Shown: positions 46,236 to 55,171, counted from the stretch's first letter. The stretch is 64,000 nt of DNA from Allofustis seminis DSM 15817 (GCF_000374325.1 NZ_KB894081.1:62001-126000); one strand, 5' to 3'. Translations and numbers: made by a program. Notes: generated from the letters alone by a model not told the origin.

Positions 46236-46239
46236 TGCT

Positions 46240-46980
46240 ATGAAAAATTACATTCTTGCCGAATGCATAAAATATAAACATACTTTTTTAAATAAATTGC
46301 TAATGATTGCACCATTAGTTGCGGTGGTACAGGCGCTTATATTAATGCCGTTATATTTTACTGTAAATGCATATAACTGGTGGTATGTTGTGTCATTACC
46401 TGCCATGTTTGCTTTGATCTCTGCCATGATGCATAGAAAAGAAGAAAGAAAACTCAATTATAGAGCCATTTTCTCGCTTGATGTCAATTTGAAAAAAATA
46501 TGGATAGCCAAAATATTAACTGCTTTAGTCTATGTGAGCATTACATCTTTGCTGCATATGATAGGAGTATATGGGATTCAATTTTTAATTGATAAGCAGT
46601 TAATTCCTAACTATGGACTGATGACGTTACTAATGGCGAGTGCACTTTTAATCCTTTCTAATATTTGGCAGATACCTTTATGTTTATTCTTGGCCAAAAA
46701 ATTAGGCTTTGTTATCAGTGTTGGAGTGAATGCTATATTAGGAACGGCACTTGGAATTTTGTTTTCTACTTCATCGCTATGGATTTTGTGCCCTTATTCT
46801 TGGGGAATACGATTGATGCTTCCTATTATGCACATCTTGCCAAATGGTTTGCCAGCGGAAGCTTCAGATCCGCTGATTTCTAATACGTCATTGCTACTTC
46901 CTTGTGCTTTGTCAATCATTCTTTTTACATTATTAACAGTCATTACAACGAATTGGTTTTCAAAACTTGAGGTGAAGTAA
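46240..46980 (+). CDS. Lantibiotic-immunity ABC permease (LanE/MutE type)
   Basis: A 246-residue protein with six membrane segments. The start MKNYILAECIKYKHTFLNKL resembles the amphipathic N-terminus of MutE/EpiE permeases. AGAGGG lies before the ATG at 46240; an in-frame ATG at 46219 overlaps the upstream gene. It ends in a one-base overlap with the next permease. Confidence 0.85.
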   Translation: MKNYILAECIKYKHTFLNKLLMIAPLVAVVQALILMPLYFTVNAYNWWYVVSLPAMFALISAMMHRKEERKLNYRAIFSLDVNLKKIWIAKILTALVYVSITSLLHMIGVYGIQFLIDKQLIPNYGLMTLLMASALLILSNIWQIPLCLFLAKKLGFVISVGVNAILGTALGILFSTSSLWILCPYSWGIRLMLPIMHILPNGLPAEASDPLISNTSLLLPCALSIILFTLLTVITTNWFSKLEVK

Positions 46981-47723
46981 TGGTGAAGATATTAAAGTCA
47001 GAGTTCTATAAACTGAAGCACACGTATCTACCACATATTCATATTATTTTACCTATTATATATGCTATTATTTTTTATATAATGGTTAGAATAACAGGCC
47101 TGAAAGATTATGCCTCTATTTCTATTATAGAAACATATTTGGTGCTATTAGGGGCAATATTGCCAATTGTTTGCGGTGCAATTACATTTAAAGTGATTGA
47201 TATGGAAGCAAATGCTGGACATTTTCAAGTTCTTTTATCGACTACGAAGTCTAGAAGTAAGGCTTATGGTGGCAAGTTACTCCTATTATTAATAGGCGCT
47301 TTATTTTCGATAAGTTTGGCTATTTTAATGTTTAGTTTTTTATTTAGACAACAAAGTTATATTGCATGGGTAATTGAGGGATTTTTACTATTTGTTGGAT
47401 GCATCGCCACATATGTGATTCATTTGTGGATATCCCTTATGATAGGAGGGAGTGCATCCATTGGCTTAGGTTTTGCAGAAACATTACTTGCATTAATTTC
47501 AATGACGGGTCTTGGTGAAAAGATATGGTATTTCTTACCTTGCACATGGCCATCAAGATTATCTGCAACTTATAGTGTGGGAAGTAGTCTGGCGGATAGC
47601 ACCTATCTCCATGATACGTTAAGTATGTGGCTTTATATTGCAGTTCCAATGACAATATGTATCCTTATATGTTCTTTCATTTGGTTTAATAAATGGGACG
47701 GCAAACCCTATAGTAGTGATTAA
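46980..47723 (+). CDS. Lantibiotic-immunity ABC permease (LanG/MutG type)
   Basis: A 247-residue six-span permease (VKILKSEFYKLKHTYLPHIH at the start). It starts on the stop codon of the preceding permease. The two permeases share the KYKHT/KLKHT N-terminal pattern, as LanE and LanG do. A two-component pair follows after 58 bases. Confidence 0.85.
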   Translation: MVKILKSEFYKLKHTYLPHIHIILPIIYAIIFYIMVRITGLKDYASISIIETYLVLLGAILPIVCGAITFKVIDMEANAGHFQVLLSTTKSRSKAYGGKLLLLLIGALFSISLAILMFSFLFRQQSYIAWVIEGFLLFVGCIATYVIHLWISLMIGGSASIGLGFAETLLALISMTGLGEKIWYFLPCTWPSRLSATYSVGSSLADSTYLHDTLSMWLYIAVPMTICILICSFIWFNKWDGKPYSSD

Positions 47724-47781
47724 AGGTGAACATATAAAAATGGTATAGTAATCTATCAATTATTCGCTTGGAGGTGATAAT

Positions 47782-48469
47782 ATGGCAAGAATTCTTGTCA
47801 TTGATGATGAGCTCGATATGTTAATTCTTATTAAGAATATTTTGCAAAAAGAAAATTATATCGTAGAGATTTGTCAACATCCTTTAGCGTTAGATGAAAA
47901 TAAGTTAAGCAAATATGACTTGATATTGCTTGATATTATGATGCCAGATATTGATGGTATGAGTTTTTGCAAAAAAAATCCGAAGTAAAGTGGACTGTCC
48001 CATCCTTTTTTTAACTGCAAAGGAAATGGAATCGGATATAGTAGAAGGATTATTGTGCGGAGGCGATGATTATATAACAAAGCCTTTTGGTGTGAAGGAA
48101 TTGTTAGCACGAGTAGCTGCCCATCTAAGGAGAGAACAAAGAGAAAAACACTCTAGCTTGAGTCTTGGAAATATAAGATTCGATTTATCTTCTAATCAAG
48201 TGTTCGTGAATGAACAAGAAATAAATTTAACGAAGTCAGAGTATCAAATCTCTGAATTACTTGCAAAAAGAAAAGGGCAAGTTTTTTCGAGGGAACAGAT
48301 TTATGAATTGGTGTTCGGACTTGATGGAATTGGAGATTCTTCGGCTATTTCAGAGCACATAAAAAATATCAGGGCAAAGTTTAAAAGCGTTGGAGCAACT
48401 CCAATTGCTACAGTTTGGGGGATTGGTTATAAATGGGATCAGACCGAAAGGGGAAGTCTCTTAAAATAA
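47782..48469 (+). pseudogene. OmpR-family response regulator, frameshifted at an A8 tract
   Basis: The receiver domain is normal to FCKK (MARILVIDDELDM; phospho-Asp in LILLDIMMPDIDG), then a run of eight A (47971-47978) shifts the frame and NPK* follows. With seven A the protein continues IRSKVDCPILFLTAKE...DDYITKPFG and a winged-helix DNA-binding domain to 48469. So it is either a pseudogene or a gene read through by slippage on A8. It would control the upstream transporter with the kinase that follows, as LanR does. Confidence 0.88.
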
Positions 48470-49800
48470 TCTTTTTTGAATATTTGTTAGGTGTAGGAGC
48501 GGGATTAGCGCTTGCTATTTTACTGTCGATGATTATTTTAGATGGTTTTTATAGTGCGGGTGTGATAGTGCCAGCTAACTATACTGAAAATCAGATACTT
48601 AAGAATAGATCAAATATTTCGAATGCAGAAAAATTTGATGAATCTCTGATACCAGCCAATACAAACTATGTCTATTTATCAACAGATGGCGAAGTTATTC
48701 AGTCTAATATGAATGAAGAGACCCAGCAGAAAGCTGAACAATTTCATAATGGCGAAGATATTTATGTGCCATATTTATCTCTTATAGAAATTAAAAGAAT
48801 GGACGGCTATGTTATCATTAGTTATCAAGTTGCACCATATTATACAAGTGCTTGGATGGAGAAACATTTTCCCAAAATTGACTTTTTATTTACTATTTTA
48901 CTAATCTTCTTCTGTGCCATAAGTGTTTTTATCGTAACACTTATTTGGGTTAAACGTATAAAAAGACAATTAGCCCCAATGTTTGATGCATCAAGCAAAA
49001 TTGCAAAGCAACAATTAGATTTTGAAGTTGGAAATTCTAATATAAAAGAATTCAATGATGTTTTAAATAGCCTTGAAAAGATGAAAAATGCTCTAAGCGA
49101 TTCATTAAGGGAGAATTGGCTGCAGGAGGAAAATAAAAGAAAGCAAATATCGGCATTAACGCATGACCTAAAAACCCCAATATCAATAGTAAAAGGCAAT
49201 GCCGAGCTTTTAAAAGATACACATCTTTCGGAAGAACAAAAAACATATGTTGATTTTATATTAAAAAGCGCTAATCGCATTTCGGACTATTCAATCACTT
49301 TAATGGATATGAATAAGCTAGATCAGATGAGTGATTTTGAACTTAAAAAAGTTCAAATAATAAAAGTTGTAGAAAAAACAAAAGAACTCGCTAAAGAAAT
49401 AACATCTATCAATAATCTTATGCTACGTGAAACCATTAATTTTAAAGATGGGAATGTGATGATAGATATAAAATTATTTGAAAGAGTTATCCAAAATATA
49501 TTAAGCAATGCCATTCAATATGCCCCCGAAAAATCCACTATTGAATTGAGCATCATGACGATGAATAATTATCTTAAAATCGCCATATCTGATCAAGGCC
49601 AAGGCTTTTCCAATGAAGATTTAGCTCATGGAACAGAACAATTTTATCAAGGGGATAAAAGCAGACATTCTTCTGTAAGCCATGGACTTGGTTTATATAT
49701 AGCAAAAGAAATTGTTCATATGCATGATGGAAATATTCAATTAGAAAATAGAAAAGATGGAAATGGTGCAAAAGTTAGCCTGTTATTACCTATAATATAA
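48433..49800 (+). CDS. Sensor histidine kinase (LanK-like)
   Basis: A 455-residue kinase. One membrane helix near 12-35, an extracellular domain of about 120 residues, a second helix (LFTILLIFFCAISVFIVTLI), a HAMP-like linker, then the H-box SALTHDLKTPIS, N-box RVIQNILSNAIQYAP, G1 SDQGQGF and G2 GLGLYIAKE. It is intact. It overlaps the response regulator by 37 bases. The partner is probably that regulator, so the frameshift there leaves the kinase without an obvious output. Confidence 0.9.
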   Translation: MGSDRKGKSLKIIFFEYLLGVGAGLALAILLSMIILDGFYSAGVIVPANYTENQILKNRSNISNAEKFDESLIPANTNYVYLSTDGEVIQSNMNEETQQKAEQFHNGEDIYVPYLSLIEIKRMDGYVIISYQVAPYYTSAWMEKHFPKIDFLFTILLIFFCAISVFIVTLIWVKRIKRQLAPMFDASSKIAKQQLDFEVGNSNIKEFNDVLNSLEKMKNALSDSLRENWLQEENKRKQISALTHDLKTPISIVKGNAELLKDTHLSEEQKTYVDFILKSANRISDYSITLMDMNKLDQMSDFELKKVQIIKVVEKTKELAKEITSINNLMLRETINFKDGNVMIDIKLFERVIQNILSNAIQYAPEKSTIELSIMTMNNYLKIAISDQGQGFSNEDLAHGTEQFYQGDKSRHSSVSHGLGLYIAKEIVHMHDGNIQLENRKDGNGAKVSLLLPII

Positions 49801-49909
49801 ATCATCATATAACAATTATTGCCAGTGCTAAATGATATATTCTTACAAAGATGAATATGGAGACCATCTATTTGATACCAAGGAAAAGCTGAAAAATATT
49901 GAAATTAAA

Positions 49910-49960
49910 AGGTGCCAATCAATTGTTCCATTTTGGAATAATTGTTGGCACCTCTTTTTT
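49910..49960 (+). terminator. Terminator after the transporter/two-component operon
   Basis: A long stem, AGGTGCCAA...TTGGCACCT extended by AATTGTTCC and GGAATAATT, then six T residues. Half of this motif (GGCACCTTTTT) recurs near 51863 after the next operon. Confidence 0.85.
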
Positions 49961-50144
49961 AGATTATTGGGCAATTATTTTGACTGCTAGGAGATTGAGA
50001 TTATGGGAATGTTGTTAATAAAATATAAAATGGTAAGATAAAGTAATAACTGTGATAATAAAAGCAATCATTTATTATCATAATCTTAAGAAGAAGTAGC
50101 AGATATGACAATTTTAACATCATGGCACTTTTTCATGAAATATT

Positions 50145-50312
50145 GAAAAAGTGTGGAAGATTGTAAGTCCTGTCCAAAACTATGCTTGGAGAAATGATTT
50201 GAACAATAAAGACATCATTAATGGGCAAGAATTTATTGAGTATATGAAAGAAGGAGTTGCCACCCATTTTACAATGACTGCTATAAAAGATAGGAATTTG
50301 ATATGGAAATAG
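50145..50312 (+). pseudogene. Remnant of an SRPBCC protein
   Basis: The frame EKVWKIVSPVQNYAWRNDL, then GQEFIEYMKEGVATHFTM and NLIWK*, is clearly related to the gene at 43759 but lacks a start and most of the C-terminus. It is a decayed duplicate. Confidence 0.7.
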
Positions 50313-50356
50313 ATCTAAAAAGCAATGAAATGAAGCTAAGATGAAATGGGGAAATT

Positions 50357-51829
50357 ATGATGAAAAAACTAAAAGCAACGGGTTATGCTATTTTGGTTGT
50401 ATATGCAATCTGTATGTATATGATCTGGAAAATTTGTAAGTCTGGGGGAGTGCGCTATTGGCTTGATAGAATGTTCCCTTTTGCAATGCTCTTAATTATT
50501 TTATTGATGATTGGATTAGTATTAAGACATAGAGGCTATCATGCAAGCGGCTTTAAATTTCGTTTAGCTTTATTTATTTCTATTACCTTATTATTTGGGG
50601 GCATGATAGTACATACTGCAATTCCTTATAATGGGGTGCTTTCTTGGAAGATAGATGACTTATTAAATCATAAGCAAATAACTTTTGTGCAAAATAATAT
50701 TTATGAAGAGGGTATTGACGGCATACTCGATGATATAAAAGCAAAAATTGCGTTGCCAGATTCGCTTTATGTGGCAGAAGATTTTTATATTGAATTTACA
50801 GAAGATGGCACAATTACAAATGTTGAGACCATGCTATATGGAGAAAATGACAAGGGACAGTTGAGAGGATTTTTAATTTCTTTTGACTATAAAAAAGGGA
50901 ATAAAATCGATGTGTGGATGAATAAAGGTGAAGGTGTAAGCATTGATCCAGATAGATTATTACATCCCTTTTTTACAATTCTCCAATATTCCTCTTTTAA
51001 AGAACAGATTCAGCATGGACATTGGATGGCACATGATCAACACTATGGTTTTTTATATTCAGGAAAGGAAACTATAAATACAACAACAGAGCTTTATATA
51101 GTGGATAGCACTGGCGCGCATCATTCAGAAGCGATGATGTCTCAATTATCCGAAGGGGGAGCAATAAGTGGATATGAAGCCTCTCTTTATCTATTGAATA
51201 CCAAAGATATCCCACCTATTAGATATTTAGTAAAGCCACAATTTATATCATCAGAAATACTTGAAAATAAGCATGAGCGTACAATAATTGAAGAGGCAAA
51301 GCATTCAAAAAGTTGGATCATAGATGATACGGATAGTACAGTCTATCACTTTATCTCAGATAATAAAGAGATAGGCTACCGACTTGTTGTTATTGATGCG
51401 GCTGCTGGTTCAAGATATTATGCATTAGAGAAATCAAGTGATGGCGGCAGTCATTGGGAAATGATTAACCAAAATCCTTTTATGGACGAAACAGGAGTGG
51501 CTGAGGGTATCATATTTTTTTTAAATGACTTTGGCTTTATTGGTCTTCAAGGAGCATCTGGACAATATTCTCAAATATATCTTACAAAAGATGGCGGCAT
51601 GAATTTCAGACAGGTTCAATTACCAATGGATAAGGTAACAGATATACCAACACAAGGAAAAGAAATTGGCCTAACATTAGATGATTATAAATATATGTCC
51701 ATGCCTCAATATAAGGAAGGTAAATTATTTATTATTGTTACAGCAGGAGTAGATGAGCCTAATGGGATTGAATTTTATTCTGAAGATTCTGGAGAAAGTT
51801 GGCATATTTCAAAAAATAGCACTTCATAA
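50357..51829 (+). CDS. Membrane-anchored protein with sialidase-like (BNR) C-terminus, unknown function
   Basis: A 490-residue protein. Three membrane helices are in the first 100 residues, then a large extracellular part. Two BNR/Asp-box-like motifs are visible (SSDGGSHWEM and SEDSGESWHI, with TKDGGMNFRQ between), as in beta-propeller proteins. No catalytic residues can be assigned. I do not recognise the family. It lies between two lantibiotic-type terminator motifs and ahead of another membrane protein. Confidence 0.6.
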   Translation: MMKKLKATGYAILVVYAICMYMIWKICKSGGVRYWLDRMFPFAMLLIILLMIGLVLRHRGYHASGFKFRLALFISITLLFGGMIVHTAIPYNGVLSWKIDDLLNHKQITFVQNNIYEEGIDGILDDIKAKIALPDSLYVAEDFYIEFTEDGTITNVETMLYGENDKGQLRGFLISFDYKKGNKIDVWMNKGEGVSIDPDRLLHPFFTILQYSSFKEQIQHGHWMAHDQHYGFLYSGKETINTTTELYIVDSTGAHHSEAMMSQLSEGGAISGYEASLYLLNTKDIPPIRYLVKPQFISSEILENKHERTIIEEAKHSKSWIIDDTDSTVYHFISDNKEIGYRLVVIDAAAGSRYYALEKSSDGGSHWEMINQNPFMDETGVAEGIIFFLNDFGFIGLQGASGQYSQIYLTKDGGMNFRQVQLPMDKVTDIPTQGKEIGLTLDDYKYMSMPQYKEGKLFIIVTAGVDEPNGIEFYSEDSGESWHISKNSTS

Positions 51830-51898
51830 AATAATTATTGAAGAGGATAGAATAACTGGCACCTTTTTATTTATAACACTTCAAGGGAGGCTAGCACA

Positions 51899-52579
51899 AT
51901 GAAAAAGTTAGAAAAAATGATTCCTTTTATAGCAGCTAATTTTTTTGCTTTTTATATATTACCACTGATTATTAAAGATACAGGTAGTGCGATGTTTATT
52001 TTATTGGTGGGAATTCCAATGATAAACTTTATTGCGGCTTTAATTTATGGCATGAAAAATTCATTCAGTTGGTTGTATCCTTTGCTAGTGATGTTGCTTT
52101 TTATTCCGACACTATTTATCTTTTACAATGAGAGTGCTTGGATTTATATCGTAGTATATGGCATCATTTCGTTAATAGGAAGTTACTTAGGGAATTTGCG
52201 AGAAAGTTTGGTGATTGATATGAATAAAAAATATTTGTTACTCATTTCAAGTTTTATTTACTTTTTATTGTTAATCCTAGCATTTTTTATTGAAGTCCCT
52301 AATTTTATGCTAGTTTTAGTAGGTATCGGCGTATATGTTCATATTTCGATGGAGTATATCAAATTGAAAGGCAATAATAATCAATGGGGCAAGATGGCCC
52401 TCTCTTTTATATTTAGTGCAGTCATATCTGGCGCATTATTAATCATCCTAAGTGCAATTCAAACTTATATTATAGGTTATGATATAACCAATGCATTAAA
52501 TGACAAAATTTTTAAACTTTATTGTACTTTAAGCCTATTTGTTGTTAACACTTTATTAGCTAAATATCGACTATTCTAA
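51899..52579 (+). CDS. Polytopic membrane protein, unknown function
   Basis: A 226-residue protein with about seven hydrophobic segments. GGGAGG lies ten bases before the ATG. No known motif is visible. The CRISPR-like repeats begin 19 bases after its stop. Confidence 0.6.
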   Translation: MKKLEKMIPFIAANFFAFYILPLIIKDTGSAMFILLVGIPMINFIAALIYGMKNSFSWLYPLLVMLLFIPTLFIFYNESAWIYIVVYGIISLIGSYLGNLRESLVIDMNKKYLLLISSFIYFLLLILAFFIEVPNFMLVLVGIGVYVHISMEYIKLKGNNNQWGKMALSFIFSAVISGALLIILSAIQTYIIGYDITNALNDKIFKLYCTLSLFVVNTLLAKYRLF

Positions 52580-52597
52580 AATTGAGAATATATTATA

Positions 52598-52763
52598 TAA
52601 TCCTCACATAAGTGGAGCAGTCGTTTTGGATGACCTAGGGGCAGAAATGGGCGCAATATAGTCCCCATATAAGTGGAGCAGTCCCTACTTGAAATCATAC
52701 AAAAACTCTATCACTAATAGTCACATTTATTGGAATAGTTCCCATGTAAGTGGGGGTGATCCT
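52598..52763. repeat. Three decayed type I-E CRISPR-like repeats (R1-R3)
   Basis: Copies start at 52598, 52659 and 52736. They fit TAGTTCCC-palindrome-GTGATCC with many C-to-T and G-to-A changes. R1 and R2 are exactly 61 bases apart, the unit length of a type I-E array; R2 to R3 is 77. No cas gene is near. Confidence 0.6.
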
Positions 52764-52862
52764 GTAATCGGTGAAAAAGCTACCGTAGTTATAAATCCGG
52801 ACACAGGGAAAGTTGTTACTACTTGGAAGACATCTACTCGTTTAAGAAATAAGTATAAATAA
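52662..52862 (+). pseudogene. C-terminal fragment of a polymorphic-toxin-like protein
   Basis: A 66-codon frame with no start codon begins after a TAG in repeat R2, reads through R3 (WNSSHVSGGDP) and ends VIGEKATVVINPDTGKVVTT...RLRNKYK. The ending resembles toxin tips of secreted polymorphic toxins, and a small acidic gene follows after 13 bases, as an immunity gene would. The family is not certain. Confidence 0.45.
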
Positions 52863-52875
52863 GGGAGTGATTAAG

Positions 52876-53094
52876 ATGTATATAAAGTTAAACACAAAAG
52901 ATGTTGAGATTTTAAAAAGAGGAAAAATTAATTACTTGCCCGAAAAAGATTATTCAGAAGACGAATCCGATGTATTGGTTGATTCAATTAGAGAAAAACA
53001 AATATATTATGCTCAAATAGAAGACACAGAGGCTGCAGAGGATTTTGCTGAAATTGCTGATAAAATTGAGCAATTAATGGATGAAGAATACTAA
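52876..53094 (+). CDS. Small acidic protein, possible immunity protein
   Basis: A 72-residue acidic protein (MYIKLNTKDVEILKRGKINY...IEQLMDEEY). AAGGGAG precedes the ATG at 52876. It sits directly after a toxin-like C-terminal fragment, the usual place for an immunity gene. No family is recognised. Confidence 0.55.
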   Translation: MYIKLNTKDVEILKRGKINYLPEKDYSEDESDVLVDSIREKQIYYAQIEDTEAAEDFAEIADKIEQLMDEEY

Positions 53095-53140
53095 TGATTA
53101 AAGAATATCGAATTTTATTTTTACAGAAAGGAGCGTTCAT

Positions 53141-53218
53141 ATGGCAAAAGATGATGATGACATGTTAGTATTTAAAATTCTCACCTATCTCTATCGGAAA
53201 TTAAAAGAAGAGAAATGA
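53141..53218 (+). CDS. Micro-ORF, 25 residues
   Basis: MAKDDDDMLVFKILTYLYRK with a basic tail, behind a strong AGAAAGGAG site. An acidic N-terminus followed by a short amphipathic helix resembles the minus-strand micro-ORFs at 56-57 kb. The function is unknown. Confidence 0.5.
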   Translation: MAKDDDDMLVFKILTYLYRKLKEEK

Positions 53219-53311
53219 GTAACTTCTCTTTCCCAAAAATGGGGGGGTACATATTAAAATATCACAACAAATAACAAATGTTAATGTTTGATTCAATATT
53301 GGCTATCTTAG

Positions 53312-53339
53312 TAGTCCTTATATAAAAGGGAATGATCTT
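53312..53339. repeat. CRISPR-like repeat R4, decayed
   Basis: It aligns over 28 bases with the intact copies without gaps. Every difference but one is a transition (C to T or G to A). CCTT and AAGG keep the stem paired. Confidence 0.5.
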
Positions 53340-53412
53340 AGAATGTATGAATGAAGCAAAAAAGCGATACCCACCTAAAAGATAAGCGGTTTCGAAGGGG
53401 CAGGGAGTCTCA

Positions 53413-53573
53413 ATGGTTTATGTAATTCCTTTTATATTGTGAGGAATATTTTATTACCAAATGAATGGAAAAAAAGACAAAGAATTAAAGAAGAACAAAA
53501 TGAAAAAGCTATTAAGATTTTAAAGGTAGTTCTGGCACTACTTCACCTAATCTTAACAGCTTTTAAAAAATAA
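53413..53573 (+). pseudogene. Two overlapping short frames behind a duplicated leader
   Basis: Frame 1 (53413-53523) has a good GGGAG site and reads MVYVIPFIL, a TGA, then GIFYYQMNGKKDKELKK; one change would make a 36-residue protein. Frame 2 (53439-53573, GTG start) reads LPNEWKKRQRIKEEQ and ends KILKVVLALLHLILTAFKK before a terminator. Which, if either, is real cannot be told. The preceding leader (53350-53390) is duplicated near 55850. Confidence 0.4.
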
Positions 53574-53580
53574 AACCCGA

Positions 53581-53613
53581 GTGGAAGGTTGACCTTCCCT
53601 TCCACTTTATTTT
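53581..53613 (+). terminator. Terminator hairpin
   Basis: GTGGAAGG pairs with CCTTCCAC-like sequence, then TTTATTTT. Confidence 0.7.
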
Positions 53614-53631
53614 AAAACAAAAAAGGAGTAT

Positions 53632-53718
53632 ATGCAATGGATAAAAAAATATGATTATTTGATTATCATTTTACTGACTTTATCTATAATTTTAGACGTT
53701 ATCCAATTAGTTAGATAA
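53632..53718 (+). CDS. Hydrophobic micro-ORF, type I toxin-like
   Basis: A 28-residue peptide, MQWIKKYDYLIIILLTLSII with the tail LDVIQLVR: a short charged start and one membrane helix, the form of type I toxin peptides. AAAAGGAG lies four bases upstream. No antisense RNA was identified. Confidence 0.45.
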   Translation: MQWIKKYDYLIIILLTLSIILDVIQLVR

Positions 53719-53756
53719 TTCCTTTTTATCTGACTTGAATAATGAGGTGATTAAAT

Positions 53757-53951
53757 ATGTACGCAGATAGCGAAAAAATCAAATGGCTACTTAAAAATGC
53801 AACTCAATATCGTATTGCTAAAGAAACAGGAGTCCCACAACCCACACTTTCTACACTAGCAAACGGGAAGACTAGTATAGAAAATATAAGTTTGGGGAAT
53901 GCATCTAAACTTACAGAATACGCCGATCGATTGATGGAAGAAAATGATTAA
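53757..53951 (+). CDS. Small helix-turn-helix protein
   Basis: A 64-residue protein, ATQYRIAKETGVPQPTLSTL followed by ANGKTSIENISLGNASKLTE, a compact HTH without further domains. TGAGGTG precedes the ATG. A terminator follows. A truncated relative is on the minus strand at 56521. Confidence 0.75.
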   Translation: MYADSEKIKWLLKNATQYRIAKETGVPQPTLSTLANGKTSIENISLGNASKLTEYADRLMEEND

Positions 53952-53953
53952 AA

Positions 53954-53983
53954 AAAGCCATCACATTTAATGGCTTTTCTTTA
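53954..53983 (+). terminator. Terminator after the HTH gene
   Basis: AAAGCCAT pairs with ATGGCTTT and is followed by a T-rich run. Confidence 0.8.
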
Positions 53984-54109
53984 TAAAAATGGTCAAAATT
54001 TTATGTAGTTTTTTTCCGGAGTTTTTCCGAAATAAATTTATGATGCATCCACACCTAATTTCTAAAAATACGTGACTGTGGGCTTTGATACATGCTAACA
54101 TCCATCAAT

Positions 54110-54286
54110 TTAACGCAATAAATCTCCATGTGGGATTTCGTCATAATTTGCTTTATATGTTTTTTGAGCAAATTTATCCCATCCCGAACTAAAAACACAT
54201 ACTGTGTTTTCGTCTTTAAAGGCTTGATGAGTACCGCCTATACCAGCAAATAAATCAGTAAATCGCAAAGAATGTATCCCGTCCAT
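54110..54286 (-). pseudogene. N-terminal fragment of a C5-cytosine methyltransferase
   Basis: 58 residues: SLRFTDLFAGIGGTHQAF (motif I, AdoMet binding) and CVFSSGWDKFAQKTYKANY, then a stop before the catalytic PC motif. It is a stub of a Dcm-type enzyme, of a kind often carried by phages. Confidence 0.8.
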
Positions 54287-54340
54287 ACATAAAAGTCTAG
54301 GCTTTTTATTACTTTATAACTATTTTCTCTAACTCGGGCA

Positions 54341-54550
54341 CTAATCAATTCGCTCAAACACCATAGTTGCTTGAATTCTGTCTCCACCCCCGAAACCTTT
54401 TGAACCTCCATTGGTAGTAGATATAGTGTGTAGTCGATATCCCTTTTCAGCTTGCTGATTAATTACATTTTCAAGTTGTGTTAAGTTTTTTGAACCGACA
54501 CCGAAAAATTTTTCTTTTAAAACAACTTGTAATACTATGTATTGTTTCAA
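54341..54550 (-). CDS. DUF4177-like small protein
   Basis: A 69-residue protein, KQYIVLQVVLKEKFFGVG, LENVINQQAEKGYRLHTIST and ATMVFERI, the DUF4177 pattern. It starts at TTG behind AAAGGAG. The function is unknown. Confidence 0.65.
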   Translation of the reverse strand: MKQYIVLQVVLKEKFFGVGSKNLTQLENVINQQAEKGYRLHTISTTNGGSKGFGGGDRIQATMVFERID

Positions 54551-54569
54551 AGTTATACTCCTTTCAAAA

Positions 54570-55075
54570 TTAAATGACCACCTTCCCTAAAATACTAAAA
54601 TCGTCCTCTTCTTTAATGATAATATCTTCGTATTTATCATTCAACGACTGTAAGCGGACATCACCATTTGTTTTAAATTTTTTCATGGTAATACCACCGT
54701 TTACTGCAAAAACGCCAAGTTCGCCATTTTCAAGTACAAGTTGTAGTTTGTATTCGATAATATCGCCATCAAAAAAATCGGGTTCCATGGAGTCGCCGTT
54801 GACCATGAGGCGGATAGTTTCCAAGCCGATAAAAGGAACGGGTTGTTGTCCGACAAGGGGTTCGTCTGCATCCGTCTGCCCCACCACGTAGTCCGCATAA
54901 TGTTCTTCAAGCTGTTGTTGCTCCAATTGATGTTCGGCGAAGTGGTAAACTTTTTCTTGGCGGGGTTCAGAAAGACTTTCAGAAACTTCGTTTATTTTTT
55001 GAAGTATAGATGGTAGTTCAGTTGTGGCAACTTCACAGAATCATGAACTCCATCTAGAAACACGTCTAGACTCAT
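54570..55075 (-). pseudogene. Phage-type CI/S24 repressor, N-terminally broken
   Basis: The peptidase S24 half is intact: LMVNGDSMEPDFFDGD with the nucleophile Ser and GGITMKKFK with the Lys. Upstream the same frame reads TELPSILQKINEVSESLSE, then breaks; in another frame MSLDVFLDGVHDSVK matches the end of the HTH domain. The DNA-binding part is gone. It is a prophage remnant. Confidence 0.8.
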
Positions 55076-55171
55076 GTCGAAAGCCCCTGTAGAAGGGAGA
55101 TTACTTTCTAGTTAAAAGTTTACCATTTTAAAGTACTCCTTTCAATAAAAAATAGAAAGAGGTTGTTTAGT

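Noticed and set aside
53227-53254. TTCCC...GGGGGGGT as another CRISPR-like repeat
   Set aside because: Only the outer bases match; the central palindrome is missing and spacing to the next copy is 85 bases.
53413-53523. In-frame TGA in MVYVIPFIL-TGA-GIFYYQ as a recoded codon
   Set aside because: No other gene in the window uses TGA as a sense codon and no SECIS-like structure is seen; a nonsense change in a decayed gene is simpler.
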